Notes under the pieces: generated by a model
The model's input: only the letters and a program-made list of their open reading frames with translations
What the model was told of the DNA's origin: nothing
The model's database searches: none
Position numbers and translations under genes: made by a program
Part shown: one piece after another, positions 6,602 through 11,722 of the stretch
Position numbering within the stretch: the stretch's first letter is position 1
Layout of the letters: every line of letters starts with the position of its first letter
Assembly: GCA_024641225.1 (NCBI GenBank)
Contig: JAHEDN010000037.1
Span: 1-11,722, forward strand
Direction of reading: 5' to 3'
Length of the DNA stretch: 11,722 bases
From: Burkholderiales bacterium
GTDB taxonomy: Bacteria; Pseudomonadota; Gammaproteobacteria; Burkholderiales; Burkholderiaceae_F

Positions 6602-7234
6602 TCAGCCCCGCTGCCGCGCCAGCCGCAGCTCGAGATGGCGTTTCACGTCGCGCCATTCGGCGGCGAGGATGCTGTACAGCACCGTGTCGCGTACGGTGCC
6701 GTCGCGCCGCGCGGCGTGGTGGCGGATCACGCCGTCCTTCTTCGCGCCAAGCGCCTCGATCGCCGCCTGCGACGCGAAGTTGAAGTTGTCGGTGCGCAGT
6801 CCGACCACCTTGCAGCCCAGGGCCTCGAAGGCGTGGCCGAGCAGCAGCCACTTGCAGGCGGTGTTGACGTGCGTCTTCTGGCAGCGGCGCGCGTACCACG
6901 TGTAGCCGATCTCGACCCGGTCGATCGAAGGCACGATGTCGTGGTAGCGCGTCGAGCCGACGATGCTGTCGCTGGCCAGGTCGCGCACCGCCCACGGCAG
7001 CATGTGGCCGGCGTCCTGTCCGGCGTGTGCGGCCGAGATGTAGGCGTGCGCCTCCTCGGGCGACGGCACCGAGGTAAACCACAGCCGCCACAGCTCGCCG
7101 TCGCCCGCCGCGGCGACAAGTCCGTCGTGGTGCTCGCGCAGCAGCGGCTCGAGGCGCACGCCATGGCCTTCGAGGGTGACAGGAGCGGGGACGATCATGG
7201 GAAGAGGCAACCGGTCGTCGGACCTCGCCGGCAT
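6602..7234 (-). CDS. GNAT family N-acetyltransferase (RimJ/RimL type)
   Basis: A 210-residue acetyl-CoA-dependent N-acetyltransferase of the RimJ/RimL-like group, which modifies protein N-termini or small amines. The substrate here is unknown. VTLEGHGVRLEPL (19-31) is the usual opening strand. IVGSTRYHDI (91-100) and RVEIGYTWYARRCQKTHVNT (106-125) form the core strands and acetyl-CoA loop. LRTDNFNFASQAAIEALGAKK (146-166) is the well-conserved motif B region. VLYSILAAEW closes the fold. The start chosen is ATG 7234, 16 bp after the moxR stop, with AAGG five bases upstream; ATG 7198 is the alternative and removes 12 poorly conserved residues. Its position between moxR and the VWA gene suggests co-transcription. 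It may modify a component of that system, or it may simply have been inserted there. Confidence 0.87.
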   Translation of the reverse strand: MPARSDDRLPLPMIVPAPVTLEGHGVRLEPLLREHHDGLVAAAGDGELWRLWFTSVPSPEEAHAYISAAHAGQDAGHMLPWAVRDLASDSIVGSTRYHDIVPSIDRVEIGYTWYARRCQKTHVNTACKWLLLGHAFEALGCKVVGLRTDNFNFASQAAIEALGAKKDGVIRHHAARRDGTVRDTVLYSILAAEWRDVKRHLELRLARQRG

Positions 7235-7250
7235 GCCGGCCTTGCCGCCC

Positions 7251-8114
7251 TCAGCGGTTCTGCCGCGCCATGAACACGAGCCGCTCGAACAGGTGCATGT
7301 CCTGCTCGTTCTTCAGCAGCGCGCCAGCCAGCGGCGGTACGAAAAGCTTGTCGTCCTTGGCGCGCAGCGCGTCGGGCGGAATCTGCTCGGCGACGAGGAG
7401 CTTGAGCCAGTCGAGCAGTTCGGATGTCGAGGGCTTCTTCTTCAGGCCCGGCACCTCGCGCAGCGCAAAGAACGTGGCCATCGCGTTGGCGAGAAGTTCG
7501 CGGCGCAGACCGGGGTAGTGAACGTCGACGATCGACTGCATCGTCTCCTTGGTCGGGAAGCGGATGTAGTGGAAGAAGCAGCGGCGCAGGAACGCGTCCG
7601 GCAGCTCCTTCTCGTTGTTCGAGGTGATCACCACCAGCGGACGGTGGCGGGCGCAGACCGTCTGCCGCGTCTCATAGACATAGAACTCCATCCGGTCGAG
7701 TTCGCGCAGCAGGTCGTTGGGGAACTCGATGTCGGCCTTGTCGATCTCGTCGATCAAGAGCACCGTCGGGGCTTCGGATTCGAACGCCTGCCACAGCACG
7801 CCGCGGACGATGTAATTGGCGATGTCGTGCACGCGCCCGTCGCCGAGCTGCGAGTCGCGCAGCCGGCTGACGGCGTCGTACTCGTACAGACCCTGCTGCG
7901 CCTTGGTCGTCGACTTGATGTGCCAGGCGAGCAGCGGCAGATCGAGCGCACGCGCCACTTCCTCGGCCAGCATGGTCTTGCCGGTACCCGGCTCCCCCTT
8001 GATCAGCAGTGGCCGCTGCAGCGTCAGCGCGGCGTTGACGGCGAGCTTCAGGTCGTCGGTGGCGACATAGGTGTCGGTGCCGTCGAAGCGGGCGGCGGCA
8101 GGGGAACGGGACAT
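7251..8114 (-). CDS. MoxR-type AAA+ ATPase
   Basis: A 287-residue cytoplasmic AAA+ ATPase of the MoxR group, which uses ATP to remodel partner proteins together with a VWA-domain adaptor. Walker A is GEPGTGKT (40-47) and Walker B is VLLIDEID (118-125). Sensor 1 lies in VVITSNNEKELP (161-172), and LRRC (176-179) supplies the probable arginine finger. RFPTKE (185-190) starts the lid region, and the C-terminal KKKPSTSELLDWLK is typical of the family. Length is normal. The start ATG 8114 is preceded by GGAAG at a six-base spacing, and a TATACT box lies about 30 bases upstream. The VWA partner is encoded two genes downstream, beyond the acetyltransferase. Two cytochrome c genes diverge from the same 186-bp region. 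The substrate is not known. Confidence 0.93.
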   Translation of the reverse strand: MSRSPAAARFDGTDTYVATDDLKLAVNAALTLQRPLLIKGEPGTGKTMLAEEVARALDLPLLAWHIKSTTKAQQGLYEYDAVSRLRDSQLGDGRVHDIANYIVRGVLWQAFESEAPTVLLIDEIDKADIEFPNDLLRELDRMEFYVYETRQTVCARHRPLVVITSNNEKELPDAFLRRCFFHYIRFPTKETMQSIVDVHYPGLRRELLANAMATFFALREVPGLKKKPSTSELLDWLKLLVAEQIPPDALRAKDDKLFVPPLAGALLKNEQDMHLFERLVFMARQNR

Positions 8115-8144
8115 GAGCGACTTCCAGACGCGGAGACCGCATCC

Positions 8145-8150
8145 AGTATA
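8145..8150 (-). promoter_or_regulatory. Possible -10 element of the moxR operon
   Basis: On the minus strand this reads TATACT, five of six matches to the -10 consensus, about 30 bases before the moxR ATG. No convincing -35 lies at the expected distance, so the promoter may need an activator or may be misread. Confidence 0.4.
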
Positions 8151-8172
8151 CGGAGGCGCGGCTGCAGGGCCG

Positions 8173-8186
8173 CCTGCGGCCGCAGG
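8173..8186. promoter_or_regulatory. 14-bp perfect palindrome in the divergent moxR/cytochrome region
   Basis: CCTGCGGCCGCAGG is self-complementary over all 14 bases. It sits in the only intergenic region shared by moxR and the cytochrome genes, next to the candidate -35 of the latter. Having no loop, it is better suited to a dimeric regulator than to an RNA hairpin. GC-rich palindromes of this size also arise by chance, so the operator role is a guess. Confidence 0.3.
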
Positions 8187-8211
8187 TTGGACTGGTCACG
8201 GAGGGCTCCGC

Positions 8212-8217
8212 TAGAAT
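8212..8217 (+). promoter_or_regulatory. Possible -10 element of the cytochrome c pair
   Basis: TAGAAT within CCGCTAGAATCCGCG matches the -10 consensus at five of six bases. A partial -35, TTGGAC (8187-8192), lies 19 bp upstream. Transcription would start near 8224, at a run of seven Ts (8224-8230), giving a leader of about 75 bases before ATG 8301. Confidence 0.45.
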
Positions 8218-8300
8218 CCGCGCGTTTTTTTGCCGCCGCGGCCCGATCGGCATTCCGTCGCTTGCGGTTTCCGGCAATCCTCGACATGGACCTGCGCGCA

Positions 8301-8636
8301 ATGAAGCGACTTCTTTTCGTACTGGCCGCTGCGGCCGCATCGACCGCACATGCGCAGCAGCCGGCCGCCGCCGGCGACGCCATGGCGGCCAAGCCGCACA
8401 TTTCGATGTGCACCGGTTGTCATTCGATTCCCGGCTATCAGACGTCTTTCCCGCGCGTCTACCACGTGCCGAAGATCGCCGGCCAGTCGGCGGGCTACAT
8501 CGAGGCGGCGCTGCGCGCCTATGCGAAGGGCGAGCGCAGCCACCCGACCATGACCGGCATCGCCAAGACGCTGACCGACAAGCAGATCGCAGATATCGCC
8601 GCCTACTACGCCGAGCGCGGCGCGGCGTCCAGATAA
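8301..8636 (+). CDS. Secreted monoheme cytochrome c (c553/c4-half type), first of a pair
   Basis: A 111-residue precursor with a Sec signal peptide (MKRLLFVLAAAAASTAHA, cleavage expected after residue 18). It should be an electron carrier in the periplasm. The heme-binding motif is CTGCH (37-41), with C37 and C40 bonding heme and H41 as axial ligand. Met84 in HPTMTGIAK is the probable second ligand. VPKIAGQSAGYI and DKQIADIAAYYAERG are the conserved class I helices, as in each half of cytochrome c4. The chosen start is ATG 8301; an in-frame ATG at 8286 would add five residues and cannot be excluded. The second cytochrome follows after 14 bp. The open frame extending upstream to 7176 is antisense to moxR and is not part of this gene. 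Confidence 0.9.
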   Translation: MKRLLFVLAAAAASTAHAQQPAAAGDAMAAKPHISMCTGCHSIPGYQTSFPRVYHVPKIAGQSAGYIEAALRAYAKGERSHPTMTGIAKTLTDKQIADIAAYYAERGAASR

Positions 8637-8650
8637 GCGGAGCGGAACCG

Positions 8651-8977
8651 ATGAAGAAACAGATTCTCGTCGCGGCTTTTGCCGCCATCGCCGCCCAGGG
8701 CGCCGCTGCCGCCGACCCCGCCGCCGGCGCGAAGATCGCCGATGCGCAGTGCGCTGCCTGCCACGGCAAGGACGGCAAGACGCCGACCGACCCCAGCTAT
8801 CCGAAGATTGCCGGCCAGTACCCGGATTACCTGCTGAAGTCGCTCAACGACTACCACACCGGTGGGCGCAAGAACGCGATCATGGGTGCGATCGCCAAGC
8901 CGCTGTCCAAGGCCGACATGCAGAACCTGGCCGCGTATTTCGGCTCGCTGCCGGGGCCGCTGACCCATCGCAAGTAG
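8651..8977 (+). CDS. Secreted monoheme cytochrome c (c553/c4-half type), second of a pair
   Basis: A 108-residue precursor with a Sec signal peptide (about residues 1-21, ending QGAAAA) and a single class I cytochrome c domain. CAACH (34-38) binds heme covalently, and Met78 in NAIMGAIAKPL is the probable axial ligand. YPKIAGQYPDYLLKSLNDY (50-68) and DMQNLAAYFGSLPGP (89-103) match cytochrome c4 halves closely. They also align with VPKIAGQ and IADIAAYY of the preceding gene, so the two genes probably arose by duplication. GGAG eight bases before ATG 8651 is a clear ribosome-binding site. The two genes should be co-transcribed. The expected role is periplasmic electron transfer to a terminal oxidase or reductase; the partner is not in the window. 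Confidence 0.92.
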   Translation: MKKQILVAAFAAIAAQGAAAADPAAGAKIADAQCAACHGKDGKTPTDPSYPKIAGQYPDYLLKSLNDYHTGGRKNAIMGAIAKPLSKADMQNLAAYFGSLPGPLTHRK

Positions 8978-9010
8978 CGCGCTGGCCTGAATCGAAAGCG
9001 GGGGTCCCTA

Positions 9011-9088
9011 GCCGCTGTCGCCGGGCCGCCCCAAGACAGCGGCGTACCCCCCGTGGGGGGTGTGAGCGCAGCGAGCGGGGGGCGGCGA
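9011..9088 (+). repeat. Structured intergenic repeat, copy B (two hairpins plus GAGCG-rich tail)
   Basis: This has the same architecture as copy A at 6518. A perfect 9-bp stem, GCCGCTGTC 9011-9019 with GACAGCGGC 9035-9043, encloses a 15-nt loop, GCCGGGCCGCCCCAA. A palindrome CCCCCC-GT-GGGGGG (9047-9060) follows, then a GAGCG-rich tail. The loop matches copy A at 12 of 15 positions, while the stem sequence is different yet fully paired. It fills most of the 128-bp gap between the cytochrome pair and the converging DUF1841 gene, so it may also end transcription from both sides. Confidence 0.65.
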
Positions 9089-9105
9089 AGATCACGCGCC
9101 CGCTC

Positions 9106-9549
9106 TCACTGTGCTGCATGCCGCCTCAGGCAGTCGAGGTAAGCGGCGCCGATCGACTCGGCATCGGCCGGCAATGCGCTGCGCTGCGCGCTCCACACGA
9201 TCTCGCCCAGGCACTCCATTGCTTGATGCGCGGCGCCGTGCTCATCGCCGGCGCGCTCGGCCAGCCGATGGAACGCGGCGACGATGCCCGGCGGCTGATC
9301 GATCGACAACTGTTCCTCGAGCGCGAGGTGCATCGACAGGTGCAGGAACGGGTTGGTCTGGCCGCGCTCGACGGTGAAGTCCTCGGCCAGCGCGCGCGCC
9401 TCGTCGGCGAGCCACGCGTGATACTCGGGGTGGACGGCAATCCACTTCAGCGCGGTGGCCTCGAGCGGCGTGAGTACGCTGCCCTCGGCGTGCTTGCGCC
9501 ACACGGCACAGAAGAAGCGGCGCACATCATCGCGTGACGGATTGAACAT
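9106..9549 (-). CDS. DUF1841 family protein
   Basis: A 147-residue soluble protein of DUF1841, a family of unknown function found mainly in beta- and gammaproteobacteria. Recognition rests on the opening MFNPSRDDVRRFFCAVWRKH, on LTPLEATALKWIAVHPEYH (26-44), and on the family core TNPFLHLSMHLALEEQLSID (65-84) followed by QPPGI. MECLGEIVW comes near the C-terminus. Several conserved His and Glu residues (HLSMHLALEE) could bind a metal, which is only a suggestion. No signal peptide or membrane helix is present. AAGG six bases before ATG 9549 supports the start. That ATG overlaps the start of the divergent transporter gene in CATG (9547-9550), so its promoter must lie inside the transporter coding region. 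Confidence 0.92.
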   Translation of the reverse strand: MFNPSRDDVRRFFCAVWRKHAEGSVLTPLEATALKWIAVHPEYHAWLADEARALAEDFTVERGQTNPFLHLSMHLALEEQLSIDQPPGIVAAFHRLAERAGDEHGAAHQAMECLGEIVWSAQRSALPADAESIGAAYLDCLRRHAAQ

Positions 9550-10450
9550 GACGGCCTTGGTTTCGAGCGGATCGCGCGCACAACGGCAGGGGGCGCTCCT
9601 GGTGGCCGTATCCGCCGCCGCCTTCGGCGCGCTGCCGATCTTCGCCCGGCTGGCCTACGACGCCGGAGTCGACCTTTACGGCATCTTAGTGCTGCGCTTC
9701 GCGATCGGCGCCGCGGTGCTGGCGCTGATCGCCGTAGCGCGCGGCGCGCACTGGCCGCGCGGCAGGACCCTGCTGGCCGTGCTGGCGATGGGCGCGCTCG
9801 GCTACACGGGGCAGTCGTTCCTGTACTTCAGCGCACTCAAGCATGCCGACGCCAGCCTGGTGGCGCTGCTGCTGTATTCGTTTCCGTTCATCGTCGCTGT
9901 GCTCGCTGCGGTGTTTCTTGGCGAGCGCCTCGACGCCGCACGCGTCGCTGCCCTCGCGCTGGCCAGCGCCGGGATGGCGATGACCGTCGGCGGCGGCACG
10001 GGCCAGCCACTGGGCATTGCGCTCGGGCTGGGCGCTGCGCTCGTCTACGCCGTGTACATCGTCATCGGCAGCCGCGTCCTGCGCGACATCGACCCGATTG
10101 CCGCCAGCAGCCTGATCTGTGCAGCGGCGGCAGTCAGCTATGGCTTGCTCGCCGCAGGACGGACGCTTGCCGGTGCCGCCCCGAACTGGCCGGCGACAGC
10201 GGAGGGCTGGATGCCGGTGATCGCGCTGGCCCTGGTCAGCACCGTGCTGGCCATCGGCGCGTTCTTCGCCGGTTTGCGCCGCCTGGGCGCCACCTTGACG
10301 TCGGTGCTGTCCACGCTCGAACCGGTGGTCAGTGTGGCGCTGGCCGCAGCGGTCCTCGCGGAACGGATCAGCCCGCTGCAGGCGCTCGGAGGCGCCATCG
10401 TGATCGGTACTGCCATCTGGCTGGCGCTGCGGCCGGCGCCGCGCGCCTGA
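9548..10450 (+). CDS. EamA/DMT superfamily inner-membrane transporter
   Basis: A 300-residue membrane protein of the drug/metabolite transporter superfamily, which exports or imports small metabolites; the substrate cannot be told from sequence. It shows two EamA repeats (about 13-140 and 150-290) with about ten hydrophobic helices. The repeat-end signatures are FLGERLDAARVAALALASAG and VLAERISPLQALGGAIVIG, each with the conserved Glu-Arg pair. A short basic N-terminal stretch precedes helix 1. ATG 9548 is preferred and overlaps the DUF1841 start on the other strand; a weak GGA lies upstream. The frame is open further back to 9455, but that part is antisense to DUF1841. It converges on nth with only 4 bp between the two stop codons. 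Confidence 0.9.
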   Translation: MTALVSSGSRAQRQGALLVAVSAAAFGALPIFARLAYDAGVDLYGILVLRFAIGAAVLALIAVARGAHWPRGRTLLAVLAMGALGYTGQSFLYFSALKHADASLVALLLYSFPFIVAVLAAVFLGERLDAARVAALALASAGMAMTVGGGTGQPLGIALGLGAALVYAVYIVIGSRVLRDIDPIAASSLICAAAAVSYGLLAAGRTLAGAAPNWPATAEGWMPVIALALVSTVLAIGAFFAGLRRLGATLTSVLSTLEPVVSVALAAAVLAERISPLQALGGAIVIGTAIWLALRPAPRA

Positions 10451-10454
10451 CTGC

Positions 10455-11096
10455 TCAATCCGGCGCGGGTGTCTTCGGCCGGTACTCGCACCACGGCGCG
10501 ATCGCGCAGCGCCAGCACTCGGGCTTGCGTGCCTTGCACACGTAGCGGCCGTGCAGGATCAGCCAGTGATGCGCGTCCTTGCGGAACTCGTCGGGGACGA
10601 ATTTTTCCAGCCTGCGCTCGACCTCGTCGACGTTCCTGCCCGGCGCCAGCCCTGTTCGGTTGGCGACACGGAAGATGTGCGTGTCCACGGCGATCGTCGG
10701 CTCGCCGAAGGCGGTGTTGAGCACCACGTTGGCAGTCTTGCGTCCAACGCCCGGCAGCGCCTCGAGCTGCGCGCGGTCGCGCGGCACTTCGCCGTCGTGC
10801 TGGTCGAGCAGGATCTGCGCCAGCCGCGCCACGTTCTTCGCCTTGGTGCGGTACAGGCCGATGGCCTGGATATAGGGCACCAGTCCCTCCTCGCCGAGCG
10901 CGGCGATCGCTGCCGGAGTGCTTGCCGCCGCATACAGCCTGCGCGTGGCGAGATTGACACTGCGATCGGTCGCCTGCGCGGAGAGCACGACGGCGACCAG
11001 CAGCTCGAACGGCGTGCGGTACTCCAGCTCGGTCTTCGGAGCGGGGTTGGCGCTGCGCAGCTGCGCGAAGATCGCCTGCCGTTTCTGGGGATTCAT
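10455..11096 (-). CDS. nth: Endonuclease III (DNA glycosylase/AP lyase)
   Basis: A 213-residue bifunctional base-excision repair enzyme that removes oxidised pyrimidines and cleaves the DNA backbone at the resulting abasic site. The helix-hairpin-helix is LPGVGRKTANV with catalytic Lys120, and the catalytic Asp138 is in IAVDTHIF. Both fall at the same numbers as in E. coli Nth (211 residues). The [4Fe-4S] cluster is bound by C187, C194, C197 and C203 in the spacing C-x6-C-x2-C-x5-C. ATG 11096 overlaps the rnfB stop as ATGA, which suggests translational coupling. The open frame continues upstream to 11705, but that region is rnfB in another frame. The protein appears complete and active. Confidence 0.97.
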   Translation of the reverse strand: MNPQKRQAIFAQLRSANPAPKTELEYRTPFELLVAVVLSAQATDRSVNLATRRLYAAASTPAAIAALGEEGLVPYIQAIGLYRTKAKNVARLAQILLDQHDGEVPRDRAQLEALPGVGRKTANVVLNTAFGEPTIAVDTHIFRVANRTGLAPGRNVDEVERRLEKFVPDEFRKDAHHWLILHGRYVCKARKPECWRCAIAPWCEYRPKTPAPD

Positions 11097-11722
11097 CGGT
11101 GTTCGTTGGTCGCGGATTGCCGGCGCCGGGCGCGGGCACGTTCGATCGCGGCCCTCACTACGGCCTTCTTCCGGTCGACGTCCTCGGGCGCGAGGTCGTC
11201 GCGCGCGTCGAGTTCGTCGAGCTTGGCCAGTGCCTTCGCGGCGAGCCGCTCGTCGCGCTGCACCTGCTCGCGCACGAGGCGCAGCCGGCGCGCGTCGAAG
11301 CGCGCTCGCGCCGCATCGGCATCGGCGGTCGTCCACGCCCGCGGCGGCTCGACCGGCACCATCGCGATGCAGTCCATCGGACACGGCGGCAGGCACAGGT
11401 CGCAGCCCGTGCAGGCCGGGGCGAGCACCGTGTGCATCAACTTCGGCGCGCCGACGATCGCATCGACCGGGCAGGCCTGGATGCACAGCGTGCAGCCGAT
11501 GCACAGCGGCTCGTCGATCACCGCCACGTGCAGCGGCTGCTCGGTGCCATTGGCTGGATTCAGAGGCAACTGCGGCCGATGCAGCAGTTCGGCGAGCCGG
11601 GCAATGCCAGCCGCGCTGCCGGGCGGGCACTGGTTGATCTGCGCCTGCCCGTCGGCAATCGCCTCCGCGTACGGACGGCAGCCCGTGTAGCCGCACTTGG
11701 TGCACTGGGTCTGCGGCAGCAG
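11093..11722 (-). CDS. rnfB: Ion-translocating oxidoreductase complex subunit B (RnfB/RsxB), 5' end outside window
   Basis: A multi-cluster ferredoxin-like protein, the electron-transfer B subunit of the Rnf/Rsx membrane complex. 209 residues are visible, and the N-terminus (with any membrane anchor) is beyond the edge. In the visible part, C7, C10, C15 and C32 (from QCTKCGYTGC to QCPPGG) form the PF04060-type cluster site. Two ferredoxin-type 4Fe-4S motifs follow: CIGCTLCIQACP (C74, C77, C80, C84) and CTGCDLCLPPCP (C104, C107, C110, C114). A long charged, probably helical C-terminal tail follows (about 130-209). The gene runs directly into nth (ATGA overlap), with no rnfC, D, G or E between them or downstream. 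This differs from the E. coli order rnfABCDGE-nth and suggests a stand-alone RnfB, perhaps supplying electrons to iron-sulfur proteins. Confidence 0.94.
   Translation of the reverse strand: MLPQTQCTKCGYTGCRPYAEAIADGQAQINQCPPGSAAGIARLAELLHRPQLPLNPANGTEQPLHVAVIDEPLCIGCTLCIQACPVDAIVGAPKLMHTVLAPACTGCDLCLPPCPMDCIAMVPVEPPRAWTTADADAARARFDARRLRLVREQVQRDERLAAKALAKLDELDARDDLAPEDVDRKKAVVRAAIERARARRRQSATNEHR

Noticed and set aside
5483..7273. A 596-codon plus-strand open frame across the VWA and acetyltransferase genes.
   Set aside because: It lies antisense to two clearly recognisable proteins and crosses the intergenic repeat. Its low-complexity Val/Ala/Glu/Arg composition is typical of a shadow frame.
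8199..8230. A hairpin (CGGAG-GG-CTCCG) followed by a T7 run, considered as an intrinsic terminator.
   Set aside because: The stem has a 2-base loop and lies 13 bases before the T-run, and the segment overlaps a better -10 candidate. There is no upstream plus-strand gene to terminate.
7176..8300. A plus-strand extension that would give the first cytochrome a long N-terminus.
   Set aside because: It is antisense to moxR, and a proper signal peptide begins at 8301. A long N-terminal extension would hide the signal peptide.
11097..11705. An upstream extension of nth that would fuse about 200 residues to endonuclease III.
   Set aside because: The extension overlaps rnfB in a different frame and is Arg/Ala rich. 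The internal ATG 11096 gives the normal 213-residue length and E. coli-like numbering of K120 and D138.

Overview
The window is a high-GC (roughly two-thirds G+C by eye), gene-dense stretch of ordinary bacterial chromosome. Protein resemblance (HtpG, DUF1841, DUF1631, a CoxE-like VWA protein, RnfB followed directly by Nth), short GGATCCCCGC-TTCGCGGGGAT palindromic repeats and C-run/G-run palindromes all point to a betaproteobacterium of the Burkholderiales or Rhodocyclales type. This placement is inference; there is no rRNA or tRNA in the window. No phage, insertion sequence, CRISPR array or integrase is visible.

Layout, left to right. (1) Bases 1-2405, plus strand: the 3' part of htpG, a DNA-deoxyinosine glycosylase and a spermidine-synthase-like protein. 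Each gene starts inside the stop codon of the one before (GTGA, then TTGA), so they look like one translationally coupled operon. (2) Bases 2576-5176, plus: a long DUF1631 protein with a Gly/Ala-rich linker encoded by a G-rich tandem repeat. (3) Bases 5177-5344: a convergent intergenic region with two REP-like repeats and a perfect 20-bp inverted repeat that runs into the stop codon of the next gene. (4) Bases 5345-8114, minus: a MoxR-type AAA+ ATPase, a GNAT acetyltransferase and a CoxE-like VWA protein, transcribed in that order. (5) Bases 8301-8977, plus, divergent from moxR: two adjacent small secreted monoheme cytochromes c that resemble the two halves of a cytochrome c4. (6) Bases 9106-9549, minus: DUF1841. 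(7) Bases 9548-10450, plus: a ten-helix EamA/DMT transporter whose start codon overlaps that of DUF1841. (8) Bases 10455-11722, minus: rnfB (cut by the window edge) and nth, joined by an ATGA overlap.

How the genes may work together. MoxR/VWA pairs usually act as chaperones that remodel a partner protein or insert a metal cofactor, and the divergent periplasmic cytochromes are candidate partners here. RnfB and Nth are both [4Fe-4S] proteins, and Rnf-type electron transfer could serve iron-sulfur or redox control. The glycosylase and Nth are two independent base-excision repair enzymes in one window.

The most unusual signal is non-coding. Two intergenic elements (6518-6590 and 9011-9088) share an architecture: a 9-bp stem with a 15-nt loop, then a C-run/G-run palindrome, then a GAGCG-rich tail. 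The loops match at 12 of 15 bases while the stem sequences differ but stay perfectly paired. That looks like a structured repeat family with compensatory change. One copy abuts the GTG start of the VWA gene.
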